Shown here piece after piece: positions 16,550 through 25,623 of a stretch of 64,000 bases of DNA. The DNA is from Bifidobacterium sp. ESL0690 (GTDB lineage Bacteria; Actinomycetota; Actinomycetes; Actinomycetales; Bifidobacteriaceae), in NCBI RefSeq assembly GCF_029392315.1, contig NZ_CP113939.1:1240001-1304000 (forward strand). The letters are read 5' to 3'. The position numbers and the translations under genes were made by a program. The notes beneath the pieces were generated by a model, which saw nothing but the letters and a program-made list of their open reading frames with translations, was not told the origin of the DNA and made no database searches. Position 1 is the stretch's first letter; every line of letters begins with the position of its first letter.

Positions 16550-17404
16550 ATGTCCGCGTTGCAGGACCTCGTCGTCGGCATGCTCAACGCCGTCGGCGGC
16601 GGAGGGGTCGGCAACCTCGCCTCGAGTCTGCTGTCGACAAGCCCGGAGGCGTGGAACAGCGGCCTCTACCAGACAGCCCTGAACATCCACCAGACGGCGG
16701 TGAAGCCGTTGACGGCCGTCGTGCTGGCGGTCATGTTCAGCATGGAGCTGGCGCGCAACTCGTCGCGTATCCAGGACGGTGGCGAGCTCGGCGTGAAGAT
16801 CGTGGCCGCCACGATGTTCAGGATGGCGATGGTCATGGCAATCGCCCAGAACGCGAACCTCATCTTGCAGGCGTTCGACGGGGTCACCCAGTTCATGGTC
16901 GGCGGCGTCTCCCACCAGCTGTCGGCCGGCGGCGGAGGCCCGGCCGGTCCGGGTGTGGGCGACCAGATGGCCGATCAGGTCAAGGACGCCGGTATGACCG
17001 GCCAGCTCGCGGTTCTGGTGATGCTGCTGATCCCATGGGTGCTGAGCCAGTTGGCGGCGGTGGTCGCCACGGTGGTCATGTACGTGCGTTTTATCGAGAT
17101 CTACGCGCTCACCGCTTTCCAATCTCTGCCGTTCGCACTGCTGATGCACGAGGACACCAAGCCGATTGCGGTCGGCTATTTCAAATCATATGCCCGCACG
17201 TCGTTGAACGCGGTCACCCTGTTCATCTGCATCGCTCTGTACCAGAAGATTGTGGTGGACGCGGTCAAGGTCCCCGACGGGACCAACGCCAAGCTCACGC
17301 AATGGGTCATGGGCAACTTCGGCAATCTGATGATGGCGGGCATCATGCTCCTGTTCGTCGTCTCCGTGTCCCAACGGGTCAGCCGCGCCATAGCGGGCGA
17401 ATGA
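16550..17404 (+). CDS. VirB6/TrbL-like polytopic conjugation channel protein
   Basis: 284 residues with about six hydrophobic segments: about 55-68, 88-110, 155-185, 190-205, 223-240 and 258-275. An amphipathic N-terminal region and a glycine-rich loop (SAGGGGPAGPGVG) near residue 125 are seen. The order pilin-like / this protein / PrgI-like / VirB4 ATPase is the standard core of Gram-positive type IV secretion, where the TrbL/VirB6 protein forms the inner membrane channel. Family assignment rests on topology and gene order. Confidence 0.8.
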   Translation: MSALQDLVVGMLNAVGGGGVGNLASSLLSTSPEAWNSGLYQTALNIHQTAVKPLTAVVLAVMFSMELARNSSRIQDGGELGVKIVAATMFRMAMVMAIAQNANLILQAFDGVTQFMVGGVSHQLSAGGGGPAGPGVGDQMADQVKDAGMTGQLAVLVMLLIPWVLSQLAAVVATVVMYVRFIEIYALTAFQSLPFALLMHEDTKPIAVGYFKSYARTSLNAVTLFICIALYQKIVVDAVKVPDGTNAKLTQWVMGNFGNLMMAGIMLLFVVSVSQRVSRAIAGE

Positions 17405-17432
17405 CGAGCCGAATACGAGGAAGGGGATAGAC

Positions 17433-17945
17433 ATGGCGTTGCAGATGCGCGTGTACAAGGAGGTCGCCGGGGTCGAGGCCAAGGTCATGCTCGGCATGAG
17501 CTGGCGCCAACTGGCCGCCACGGGCCTGATGCTGATGCTCGGCGGCGGGGAGAGCTGGCTGTTCTTCATGGTCCTGTACAACACCGATCTGGGCAGCGAC
17601 CTGCTGGTGCTGGTCTGCCTGCCGGTCGCCCTGTGGGGATGGTGGCGGCCCAAGGGCCTGAAACCGGAGGCGTACATCCGCTACATGCTGCGCCAGCGGT
17701 TCGGCCAGTCCGTCTTCCTCCGGGACGGCAGGACCGTCCTGCGCTCCACCCGCAGAACCGGGACGAACGAACACGACAAAAACATGAACGGCACCGACAC
17801 CGGAGACGAAAGGGAACAGGACGATGAAACTGAAACGCAACAGGAACAAGACCGGGAACAAGCAGGCCAAAACCGGTTCCGGGAAACCGAAGAAGCATCC
17901 GACCGCCCACGTGCCGGGAACCGTAAGGGAACTGATCGGCTATGA
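17433..17945 (+). CDS. PrgI-like membrane component (VirB3 equivalent)
   Basis: 170 residues. The N-terminal 90 match PrgI-family layout: a VYKEVAGVEAKVMLGMSWRQ start, two closely spaced hydrophobic helices (about 30-48 and 54-68), then WWRPKGLKPEAYIRYMLRQRF. This family links the VirB4 ATPase to the membrane. The C-terminal 70 residues are highly charged (Asp, Glu, Arg, Gln). The gene overlaps the next (17824-17945) by 122 bases in another frame; the ATPase may therefore begin later than annotated, or the charged tail is an overlap product. Confidence 0.75.
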   Translation: MALQMRVYKEVAGVEAKVMLGMSWRQLAATGLMLMLGGGESWLFFMVLYNTDLGSDLLVLVCLPVALWGWWRPKGLKPEAYIRYMLRQRFGQSVFLRDGRTVLRSTRRTGTNEHDKNMNGTDTGDEREQDDETETQQEQDREQAGQNRFRETEEASDRPRAGNRKGTDRL

Positions 17946-20274
17946 CGCGATGCTGCCCAACGGCATCGCCCATCTCGGCGACGACCGTTGGAGCGCGACG
18001 CTGCGAATCGGGGACATCAACTACGCGATCAGCACACAGGAGCACCAGATGGACATCGTCGACCGGTGGGGCCGGTTCCTCAACTCGCTGCCGGACGGCA
18101 TGGCCCTGCAGGTCACGGTCACGACCCGCACCCTTGACCCGGAGCTGGTCAGCCGCCGCATCGCCATGCCCCCAAAGGGCGACCGGTTCGACGGGCTGCG
18201 CGGGGATTTCAACCGCAACGTGCGCCAGTTGCTCAACGGAGGCGGCACAACCAGCAGCCTCACCGACAAGTACCTGACCTTCACCCTCACGGAACGGGAC
18301 AAGGAGCGAGCGGTGACCCTGCTGAACCGGGCGTGCCTGTCGGCGCAGTCCCAGCTGCGTAGCGTCGACGGGTGCGAGGCGCACAGGCTCGACCGGACGG
18401 AACGTTTGGAAGTGCTGCACTCGACGCTCAGGCGCGGGCAACGCTACACGTTCGACGAGGACGCGTTCGCCGCCAGACGCCACGCGTCGACCAAGGAATG
18501 GGTGGCCCCGTGGGCTATCGACACCCACGACCGCCGCAGGCTCCGCATTGACGCGGGAGACAAGGAGACCTACACGGCCACGCTGTGGATCAGCGACTTC
18601 CCGGACTACCTCTCCGACTCCCTCATCGCGGGGCTTACCGACATCAAGGCCGACATCAGCGTCAGCATCCATCTCAAGCCGCGCACGAAGGCTGCCGGGC
18701 TGAAGCTAGTGAACACCAAGATCGCCGAAATGGAGATGCAGGCCGCCGACGAGCGCGGCAAGAACGCCAAACGCCACCAGCCCGACGCCTACCTGCCCCA
18801 CGACCTGCAGGAGTCGTTGGAGGAGGCCGGCGACCTGCGCGCCGATCTGAAACACAACGGCGAGCGGCTCATCGACTCGCTCATCGTGGTCAACATCGCC
18901 GCCGGCAGCGTCGAGGAGCTGGACCGTCTGGCGCGGGACGTGATGGGCGTGGTGGACGGCCAGTCATGCGTGGCCGAAACCCTGACCTACATGCAGGTCG
19001 AAGGCCTCAACGCCAGCCTGCCGCTGGGCCTGAACCCGCTGCCGATGCGGCGCAGCCTGACCACCAGCGGCGCGGCCATCCTCATCCCGTTCACCACGCA
19101 GGAGCTCATGCAGCCCGGCGGCGTGTTCCACGGGGTCAACGCACGCAGCGGCAACGCGCTGGTCGTCGACCGCACCAAAAGCATGAACGGCAACGGGTTC
19201 ATCCTCGGCACCACGGGGTCGGGCAAGAGCCAGGCGGCGAAAAACGAGATCATGCAGACCTTCCTCACCCGACCCGACGACGACCTGCTGATCATCGACC
19301 CCGAACGCGAGTTCACACCCCTCTGCCTGGCGCTGGGCGGGGAACGGGTCGCCATCGGCGAGGACTCCAGCCAGCACATCAACGCACTCGACATCGAATT
19401 CGGAAACGGCGCGGCAGGAGAGGACGGCGACCCGATACGGCAGAAATGCGCCGCCGTGCTCAACATGCTCGACGCGCTGATCGGCGGCTCCGATGGCATG
19501 GGCCGCGTCGAACGGGCGCTGGTCGACCGCGCCGTCATCGGCCTGTACCAGGAGCTGCGGGCCGGAACCCGCACCCGCATGCCCACCCTTCTCGATCTGC
19601 AGGCCGCGCTGTCGGCGATGAACAGCCCCGAGGCCACGCACGCCGCGCAAAGCCTAGAAATCTACACCACCGGTAGCCTCAACGCTTTCAGCCACCCCAC
19701 CGATGTCAACGTGCACAACAGATTCATAGTCTATGACGTGATGGGTTTGGGCGCGGAACTCAAGACGTTCGGCATGATGGTCGTCCTCGACCAGATATGG
19801 AACCGAGTCATGCGCAACCGTGCCGCAGGCAGACGTACCTGGTTGTGGGTCGACGAGTTCCACATGCTCTTCAGCAACCCGTTCGCGGCCGACTACTTCC
19901 TGCGCATCTACAAGCGCGCCCGCAAATGGGGCCTTTCGGTCACCGGCATCACCCAGAACATCGAGGAATTGTTATTGAACGATGACGCACGTCTCATGCT
20001 CGCCAACTCGGACTTTCTGCTGCTGATGAACCAGACCCCGACCGACGCCGACACCTTGTGCAGGATGCTGAAGCTCTCGGGGGAGCAGCGCGAGTACTTC
20101 ACCGGCGTGCAGCCCGGCCAGGGCATGCTCAAATCCGGCACCGCGTTCATCCCCTTCAACGGCCGCATATCCGCCGACAGCCGCATGTACCGGCTCTTCA
20201 CCACCAAATTCGGCGAACATACCGGAAGCGTGGACGGCATGCCCGCCCCGCCGCTGCCCAAGCAGGCCCGATGA
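17824..20274 (+). CDS. VirB4/TraE-type conjugation ATPase
   Basis: 816 residues. Walker A is GTTGSGKS (462-469). A segment LLIIDPEREFTPL just after it, and Walker B LWVDEFH (about 674-680), are both typical of VirB4 proteins, as is the VTGITQNIEELL segment that follows. The N-terminal half is the VirB4 N-domain with RSLTTSGAAILIPFTTQE just before the ATPase core. This ATPase powers substrate transfer and pilus or channel assembly at the membrane. AGGAC precedes the ATG. It overlaps the PrgI-like gene upstream and the hydrolase gene downstream (ATGA), showing a tight operon. Confidence 0.93.
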   Translation: MKLKRNRNKTGNKQAKTGSGKPKKHPTAHVPGTVRELIGYDAMLPNGIAHLGDDRWSATLRIGDINYAISTQEHQMDIVDRWGRFLNSLPDGMALQVTVTTRTLDPELVSRRIAMPPKGDRFDGLRGDFNRNVRQLLNGGGTTSSLTDKYLTFTLTERDKERAVTLLNRACLSAQSQLRSVDGCEAHRLDRTERLEVLHSTLRRGQRYTFDEDAFAARRHASTKEWVAPWAIDTHDRRRLRIDAGDKETYTATLWISDFPDYLSDSLIAGLTDIKADISVSIHLKPRTKAAGLKLVNTKIAEMEMQAADERGKNAKRHQPDAYLPHDLQESLEEAGDLRADLKHNGERLIDSLIVVNIAAGSVEELDRLARDVMGVVDGQSCVAETLTYMQVEGLNASLPLGLNPLPMRRSLTTSGAAILIPFTTQELMQPGGVFHGVNARSGNALVVDRTKSMNGNGFILGTTGSGKSQAAKNEIMQTFLTRPDDDLLIIDPEREFTPLCLALGGERVAIGEDSSQHINALDIEFGNGAAGEDGDPIRQKCAAVLNMLDALIGGSDGMGRVERALVDRAVIGLYQELRAGTRTRMPTLLDLQAALSAMNSPEATHAAQSLEIYTTGSLNAFSHPTDVNVHNRFIVYDVMGLGAELKTFGMMVVLDQIWNRVMRNRAAGRRTWLWVDEFHMLFSNPFAADYFLRIYKRARKWGLSVTGITQNIEELLLNDDARLMLANSDFLLLMNQTPTDADTLCRMLKLSGEQREYFTGVQPGQGMLKSGTAFIPFNGRISADSRMYRLFTTKFGEHTGSVDGMPAPPLPKQAR

Positions 20275-22031
20275 GACGGGCGCAGCCGACCGGCGCGGTG
20301 AAGGCATCACGCAACGTTCGCGTCTTCCACGCCTCCGCCCAACAGCAGCAAGGAGCAGCCGCCCACCTGCGCGGCCAGCACCCGACGAAAGCCCGGAAAA
20401 CGGGAATGAAGGCCCAGCCCGAAACCGTCATCCCCGAAGAGACAACGGCGGGAACCGAAAGCAACGCCAGCGGAAGCGGACCGGGCGATACCGGACTCGC
20501 AGACCATGCTGGCAGGGAAACCGAAGACGGTTCCAAGGTCAGGAAGAATGCCAAAACCGGCAAGATCCGGAAGATTGGCGAACGATTCTCCGACAAGCCC
20601 AAATACACGGAAGCAGACGGGGCAAACAATCGGAAGGGAAGACTCCGAATTACCGGGAGTCTGGCAAGAAGCGTCCTGGCAGCCGGCCGAACGACGATAG
20701 GATGGAACGAGGGAAGTCGAAACGATGGGGAAGAATCGCTCGAATCCCGGTCCCGCTCCGAAGCGGGCCATGCCATCGCCACAGCGGCCGGAAAGACCAT
20801 ATACAGCAATGGATATGCGGCTAGAAACATAGGGAAGTCGGCAGGCAAAACAGCTGGGAAAGCCGCAAAAAGCGTCGCATCCACAAGCAAAACCGTGCAT
20901 ACGGCCGGTTCGACGATTGCCCGATCAGTGCAAACCGTCTACCGCAGTGCTGCACGAACGTTCGAATCAGTCAAAACCATGGCCGCCACGGCCGTGGCAG
21001 CACTGACGACCGCACCGGTATTGGCCGGGGTACTCACCGTCGCCATGATCGCCGCACTCATGCTCTCCCTGCTGATGCCGGCCACCGCCACCGCCTCCTG
21101 CGGGTACGGCAGCGTGAAGGTCCCCGACCAGGCACAGCCATGGGTCGACGAGGCCGCCACCACCAGCGGACTGGACAAGCCTCTGATCGCCGCAATCATG
21201 AGCCAAGAGAGCGGGTTCCGGCCCGACGCCTACGCCGATGACAGCAACGGCGGAACATGGGGCCTGCTGCAGATGAACCGGAGTGTATGGCGCGGCGTGC
21301 ACCCGCAAGGGGCCGACCAGACACCGCCCGAAGGCATCACCGACCCCATGACCCACGCCCATTACGGCGGCATCTACCTGAAAAACCGCATGAACGGCGT
21401 CAAAGACCTCAAAGCCTCGCACCCCGATGCGGCCTTCGCCCAGCTCAGCGACGAGGACGCGCTCATCGTCGCCCACAACGCCGGCGAAGGCAACCTCATG
21501 AAATACCCCAACATCCCGCAAACCACGCAGAAATACCTTGAGAACGTGCACCGCATGACCGGCGGCGGCCAGAGCTGCAACGTCGACGAGGGCGCGACCG
21601 TCGGCAGGCTCAGCCCGCCGCTGGTGATGAACTCGGACGGCTACCACGTCAACGTGGAGGCCACCGGCACCGACCAGTCATCAGCCACATACGAGAGATT
21701 CCAATGCACCTGGTGGGCCTTCATCCGCCGCCGGCAGATCGGCAAACCCGTCGACCCCTACATGGGCAACGGCGGCTTCTGGGCCGACAAGGCCACAAGC
21801 CTCGGCATGAGCGTCGGGGGAGGCCCGCGACCCGGCGACGCCATCAGCTTCAGGCCCGGCGTACACGGCAGTAGCCCGGCCTATGGGCACGTGGCCATCG
21901 TCGAACAGGTCAACGACGACGGGTCCATCATCATCAGCCAGTCCGGTACCGGCTGGATGACCGTGGTCATCGAGACCATCAGCGCCCAACAATTGCAGGC
22001 CATGGGCGACGGCGTCGTCTTCATCCACTGA
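20271..22031 (+). CDS. bifunctional peptidoglycan hydrolase (SLT lytic transglycosylase + CHAP amidase)
   Basis: 586 residues from ATG 20271 in the ATGA overlap. A long basic N-terminal region (1-235, many Lys/Thr/Ser) precedes a membrane helix (about 243-275). An SLT domain (about 285-430) has catalytic E313 in MSQESGF and the WGLLQMN and AHNAGEGN motifs. A C-terminal CHAP domain (about 450-586) has C479 in RFQCTWWAF and H540 in YGHVAIVEQV, with GDAISF between. Both active sites look intact. Such two-domain enzymes (VirB1/TcpG/PrgK type) open the wall for the conjugation channel. Confidence 0.92.
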   Translation: MRRAQPTGAVKASRNVRVFHASAQQQQGAAAHLRGQHPTKARKTGMKAQPETVIPEETTAGTESNASGSGPGDTGLADHAGRETEDGSKVRKNAKTGKIRKIGERFSDKPKYTEADGANNRKGRLRITGSLARSVLAAGRTTIGWNEGSRNDGEESLESRSRSEAGHAIATAAGKTIYSNGYAARNIGKSAGKTAGKAAKSVASTSKTVHTAGSTIARSVQTVYRSAARTFESVKTMAATAVAALTTAPVLAGVLTVAMIAALMLSLLMPATATASCGYGSVKVPDQAQPWVDEAATTSGLDKPLIAAIMSQESGFRPDAYADDSNGGTWGLLQMNRSVWRGVHPQGADQTPPEGITDPMTHAHYGGIYLKNRMNGVKDLKASHPDAAFAQLSDEDALIVAHNAGEGNLMKYPNIPQTTQKYLENVHRMTGGGQSCNVDEGATVGRLSPPLVMNSDGYHVNVEATGTDQSSATYERFQCTWWAFIRRRQIGKPVDPYMGNGGFWADKATSLGMSVGGGPRPGDAISFRPGVHGSSPAYGHVAIVEQVNDDGSIIISQSGTGWMTVVIETISAQQLQAMGDGVVFIH

Positions 22032-22051
22032 GACATACAAGGAAAGAACAA

Positions 22052-22561
22052 ATGATTGACAGGAAACGCAGGCTGGCGCTGGCTGTGCTTGGGATGCTCG
22101 TCGTGGTAGGCCTCTGTTTGATGACCTTCTGGCCGACCGACCTACAGAAACGAGAAACAAGGCCGGCTCCAAACTCCATCAGCATCGACAAGCCGAAAAC
22201 CGAAAACAGAAAGAATAGCCATAAGTCCAGTGTCCTGAAACCGGAACAGGTATGCGAGCAGGTCGGCCCCAAAGCCCTCACCGCCTACGCCACCGACAGC
22301 CCGGACCGCCCAGTAAAACTGCAGCAGTATTTCATCAAGGACGCGAAAGGCCTGGATGTGCCAGTCTCGGACATCCAGCCGCAACCGGCCCCGACCTTCA
22401 CCGGCTACCTCGCCTTCGGCCGAGACAACGACACCGCTATCTGCAACGTATGGACCGGCCTCGAAAGCCCGTGGACTATCCATTTCAACTATAGTCAAGT
22501 TATCGGTTGGAAAGCTATATGGGTTGAAGGGCCGTTACAGGGGAGTGTAATCGATGAATAA
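22052..22561 (+). CDS. membrane-anchored extracytoplasmic protein of the transfer operon
   Basis: 169 residues. Basic N-terminus (MIDRKRR), one hydrophobic helix (8-27, LALAVLGMLVVVGLCLMTFW), a lysine-rich spacer, then a globular part (about 65-169) with paired cysteines (KPEQVCEQVG and NDTAICNVW) that could form a disulfide outside the membrane. GGAAAG precedes the ATG and the gene follows the hydrolase by 20 bases. I do not recognise the family; a small VirB8-like or lipoprotein-like accessory role is possible. The 3' end becomes AT-rich, marking the end of the plus-strand operon. Confidence 0.65.
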   Translation: MIDRKRRLALAVLGMLVVVGLCLMTFWPTDLQKRETRPAPNSISIDKPKTENRKNSHKSSVLKPEQVCEQVGPKALTAYATDSPDRPVKLQQYFIKDAKGLDVPVSDIQPQPAPTFTGYLAFGRDNDTAICNVWTGLESPWTIHFNYSQVIGWKAIWVEGPLQGSVIDE

Positions 22562-22647
22562 TTTTGTGGAGAGTCAGCACATTGATGTTGCTTGCTTTAA
22601 AACTTGACAGATGATTTTAATTATATTCATCAAAGTTGCTGAGCATT

Positions 22648-22998
22648 TTATAGTTTTTCTAGTTGTTTGTCTATTCCATATGCGTAGTCATCGGCTAGCT
22701 TTTCGTCAACAAAACGTTTCCGCCCCTTGAACCTTCGTTTCTTAATTCTCAGACGATAGTCAACCACGTATTGCCCATCTAATTGATAGGTTTCTACGCT
22801 TCCAAATTCGCCTGTATAAACGTAAACCTGAGTGACGGATTTTTCAAAGCCGCGACTTGCAAGACGTGAAATTGGCCCTTTTAGCGGCCTGCCGTGTATG
22901 GTAGGACCGCCATGATGAGGTGGGAGCCCTTCCTCGAATGTTTTTTCTCTGTCTAATGCGTAAGAACCATCGCTTCTATGACTATTTTTGTGGCTCAT
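22648..22998 (-). CDS. small hydrophilic hypothetical protein
   Basis: 116 residues. The second ATG (22998) is preferred because AGGAGG lies seven bases upstream; the first ATG (23004) would be too close. The N-terminal third is His/Gly/Pro-rich, the rest has a beta-strand pattern (VTQVYVYTGEFGSVETYQL) and a basic stretch (RIKKRRFKGRKRF). It is AT-richer than the neighbouring transfer genes and has its own TATAAT promoter with an operator-like palindrome, so it may be a late insertion or an independently controlled gene. Function unknown. Confidence 0.55.
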   Translation of the reverse strand: MSHKNSHRSDGSYALDREKTFEEGLPPHHGGPTIHGRPLKGPISRLASRGFEKSVTQVYVYTGEFGSVETYQLDGQYVVDYRLRIKKRRFKGRKRFVDEKLADDYAYGIDKQLEKL

Positions 22999-23031
22999 GG
23001 ACATTCCTCCTGTGTTATAATTAAATATAGC

Positions 23032-23057
23032 ATTATAAAAGTGTCAGACTTTGACAC
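23032..23057 (-). promoter_or_regulatory. -10 box and palindromic operator of the small gene
   Basis: TATAAT on the minus strand (23037-23032) lies beside GTGTCA-GACTT-TGACAC (23041-23057), a perfect 6-base-arm palindrome where the -35 would be. GTGTC and TTGACAC half-sites recur at about 23142 and 23165. Confidence 0.45.
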
Positions 23058-23209
23058 CAAAATGATGTGAGACCTTGCTGCTAGTAACTGGCCTTGAGTC
23101 GGTTTTAGTGTGTTCGGGTAAGTCAAATGAATGCTCCGAGGGTGTCGCCATTACAACCTGTTGGTTGACACGCCATAGGTTATTGAGGGTTAGCGGGAGC
23201 TAACTTAAA

Positions 23210-23401
23210 ATGACCGGATTTGATAAGAAGCAAAAAGGTAAGCGTAAGAATCTTAATGAGATTCTTCGTTTCTTGGCTGAAGCGTTGTCCGAGAAACAGA
23301 AGCGATTCTGTTTTATTGTGTATTGGATGAGCATATGTGTAAGGAATTTGTCACTTACGCTAGTTCCGTTTCTAGTCTTTTGGATTAGGTTGCATGGTTA
23401 G
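23210..23401 (+). CDS. possible small membrane peptide
   Basis: 63 residues: a lysine-rich N-terminus (KKQKGKRKN), an amphipathic helix (ILRFLAEALSEKQKRF), then a hydrophobic C-terminal half (LSLTLVPFLVFWI). GGGAG is 11 bases upstream within a GTTAGC-GGGA-GCTAAC hairpin (23189-23204), which could hide it. It lies in the same direction as the hairpin at 23408. Existence of the protein is uncertain. Confidence 0.35.
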   Translation: MTGFDKKQKGKRKNLNEILRFLAEALSEKQKRFCFIVYWMSICVRNLSLTLVPFLVFWIRLHG

Positions 23402-23407
23402 ACAACT

Positions 23408-23462
23408 ATGTATTGCAGGTATGTCGGTGGGCTAAGTGTCTGCCGACATACCTGCAATACAT
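23408..23462. terminator. 20-bp perfect inverted repeat between convergent genes
   Basis: ATGTATTGCAGGTATGTCGG (23408-23427) is matched by its exact complement at 23443-23462 around a 15-base loop. It lies between the small plus-strand frame and the minus-strand coupling protein gene. The stem is far longer than needed and neither side has a strong T-run, so it may be a bidirectional terminator or a different structured element. Confidence 0.55.
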
Positions 23463-23491
23463 GTAAAACTAGCTAAATTTCATAAGACACT

Positions 23492-25243
23492 TTATTTGAC
23501 GGTAATGGGATTTGGTTTTCGCATTGCGTTCTGATCTGTAGAGATTATCTTCTTTGATATGAATGGTCTGACACCTCGTAGCAGGTAGATGCATTGGTTG
23601 GTGGGGAGTCTTCCGAGCTCGTCGCGGTCGAGGAGGGCGCGTTGGTTCTTGCGTATGGAGGTGCTGTGGCTGCCGTTGGTGCCTTTGCTTTCGCTGGTCT
23701 CGATGATGTCGATGGTCTGGTTGCCGAGGCGTTCCGAGATGTATTCGGTGGTGCTTTTCTCGTTCCCGCCGAGGAAAAGTTGGGAATCGCAGTTGCCGGC
23801 GATGGTCTCCCAGTCGTCCTTGTACAGGGCCTTGCCCTGGCTGTAGGTCTGCAGGATGATGCTGGCGCTGATGTGGCGGCTGCGGATGGTGGCAATGAGC
23901 CGGGTGAGGTTGGGTATCTTGCCGATGTTGGCGAACTCGTCGAGCATGCAGTGCACGTCGCGTCCGAGCGTGCCATCGGGGCTGCTGTCCGCCTTGCGGA
24001 TGAGGATTTCGAAGAGGCTTTGGTAGAAGACGGCGGCGAGGAAGCCGAAGGTCCCGTCGGTGTCGCTGGTCTCCAGATAGATGACTCGCTTGCCCTCGTC
24101 GAGGCTGTGAAGGTCGAGCTGGTCGTGGTCGAGGATGTCGCGGACCTGTCGGATCTGCAGTGGGGCGAGGCGGACGCCGAGGCTGATGATGATGCTTTTC
24201 TTGGTCTCGCCGGCTCCTTGGGTGAAGGTGCGGTACTGGGTGCAGGCGAAGGCGAGCCCGTCGAGCATCCTGAGGGTCTCACGGTCGTATTGTTCGGGGT
24301 GTGCCCGCGCGTTCTCGGCCTCCGTGTGGGCTTCGGCGAATTGGGCGTCGATGATGGATTCGCGGGTCTCGTCCTCTTCGCTGGCCTGCATCAGAGAGAC
24401 CATGTCGACGGCCTTGGTCAGGCTCATGTTGTCGCGGATGGTGCCGTCGGGGTCGGTGGTGGTGCCGTCCTCGGTGTAGTAGACCCAGGCGATGAGCGCG
24501 GTCAGCAGGGCGCGTTCGGCGCGTTCCCAGAACCCGTCGCTGTCTTTCCTGTCGCCGGTGGTGTTGGTGATGATGTTGTCGACCAGCCGCAGGATCGACG
24601 GCTCGGGCTCCACGGGGTCGAGATAGCGCATGGGGTTGAACCCGTCGGACCGGTCCAGGTGGATCAGGTCGAGCGTGCGGGTCTCATAGCCGCGTGATTG
24701 CATGGCCTGTTCGGTGTCGCGTTTCAGCTCGCCTTTCGGGTCGGTGCACGCGAAGTTCATGTCGGCGGCCAGCAGGTTGGGTTTCACGTAGCTGCGGGTC
24801 TTGCCCGAGCCCGAGGAACCGAGGACGAGCACGTTGAGGTTGCGCTGGGTGCGGCGGGTGTCGAGGCCGAGCCGTTCCGTGCGGGTGAACGTGAGGTTCC
24901 GCTCGGGTTGACGGTCGGTGAACGGGGCGATGTCTCCGGGCTTGCCCCATTTGGCGCTGCCGTGCTCCTCGCCGGGACGTGTAGCCAGGCGTGTGGAGGC
25001 ATGGTAGGCCCATGCCAGCAACCCGAGCCCGCAGAACGCCAGCCCGCAGAGCAGGTCGGCTCTGTCAACGCTGAAGTGCAGGGGACGCTGCAGGTCGAGC
25101 CAGAACCGGTCGGCCGCATCCACCCAGGTCATGCCGCCTGCCAGGTCGGTGCGTACCTGCCATCCGGTCTTGTCGCCCAGCCAGAACAGCAGGGCCATGC
25201 CCGCCATGGTGGCGAGGATGGTACGTATCGTTCTGTTCGTCAT
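23492..25243 (-). CDS. type IV coupling protein (VirD4/TraG-like ATPase)
   Basis: 583 residues. Two N-terminal membrane segments (about 8-24 and 63-82) anchor the protein. Walker A is GSSGSGKT (142-149) within NVLVLGSSGSGKT, then the family motif TDPKGELKRD. Walker B is MLDEFANIGKIP (433 onward), and the segment ISASIILQTYSQ follows, as in TraG/VirD4. The family pumps the relaxase-DNA complex into the channel. It leads a minus-strand gene group ending with the relaxase genes, with starts and stops overlapping by ATGA. Confidence 0.93.
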   Translation of the reverse strand: MTNRTIRTILATMAGMALLFWLGDKTGWQVRTDLAGGMTWVDAADRFWLDLQRPLHFSVDRADLLCGLAFCGLGLLAWAYHASTRLATRPGEEHGSAKWGKPGDIAPFTDRQPERNLTFTRTERLGLDTRRTQRNLNVLVLGSSGSGKTRSYVKPNLLAADMNFACTDPKGELKRDTEQAMQSRGYETRTLDLIHLDRSDGFNPMRYLDPVEPEPSILRLVDNIITNTTGDRKDSDGFWERAERALLTALIAWVYYTEDGTTTDPDGTIRDNMSLTKAVDMVSLMQASEEDETRESIIDAQFAEAHTEAENARAHPEQYDRETLRMLDGLAFACTQYRTFTQGAGETKKSIIISLGVRLAPLQIRQVRDILDHDQLDLHSLDEGKRVIYLETSDTDGTFGFLAAVFYQSLFEILIRKADSSPDGTLGRDVHCMLDEFANIGKIPNLTRLIATIRSRHISASIILQTYSQGKALYKDDWETIAGNCDSQLFLGGNEKSTTEYISERLGNQTIDIIETSESKGTNGSHSTSIRKNQRALLDRDELGRLPTNQCIYLLRGVRPFISKKIISTDQNAMRKPNPITVK

Positions 25244-25623
25244 TGTTGCCTGTCTTGGTTGTGGTTGACTCGTTTTCTTGCACGTTCGAGGATGGCTGTG
25301 ATGGTGCTCCCGCGATTGAGCCGTATCGTCTCCCGCCCGCTGCTGTCATTGGTTGCTTCGTCGGAGGAACCGTATGGTCTATCGGTGGTTGTCCTGCCGG
25401 CGGCTTCCAGCCATGCGTCCAATACGGTGCCCATATCCTCGTCCGTGTCTGTGTGGTCGGTATTGTTCTCTGGGGTGGGGAGTATCCATGTCATGTGCCC
25501 GTTTTGTACGATCCTGTGGCCGGGCCCGTATATCGCCGTGACGAGACGGCCTGCCGGGGAATCCGGGTCGACGGCATCTGCCGGCCGGCATCCTGTGGGC
25601 ATGGTGTTATTGCCGGTCGGCAC
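25240..25623 (-). CDS. small acidic accessory protein of the relaxosome operon
   Basis: 127 residues overlapping the coupling protein start by ATGA. Polar throughout, with a central acidic stretch (NNTDHTDTDEDMG) and a C-terminal basic helix (ITAILERARKRV). No recognised domain. It begins inside the 3' end of the SSB-like gene (17-base overlap), so it is translated as part of the same message. Possibly a small adaptor for the coupling protein; this is only context. Confidence 0.55.
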   Translation of the reverse strand: MPTGNNTMPTGCRPADAVDPDSPAGRLVTAIYGPGHRIVQNGHMTWILPTPENNTDHTDTDEDMGTVLDAWLEAAGRTTTDRPYGSSDEATNDSSGRETIRLNRGSTITAILERARKRVNHNQDRQQ

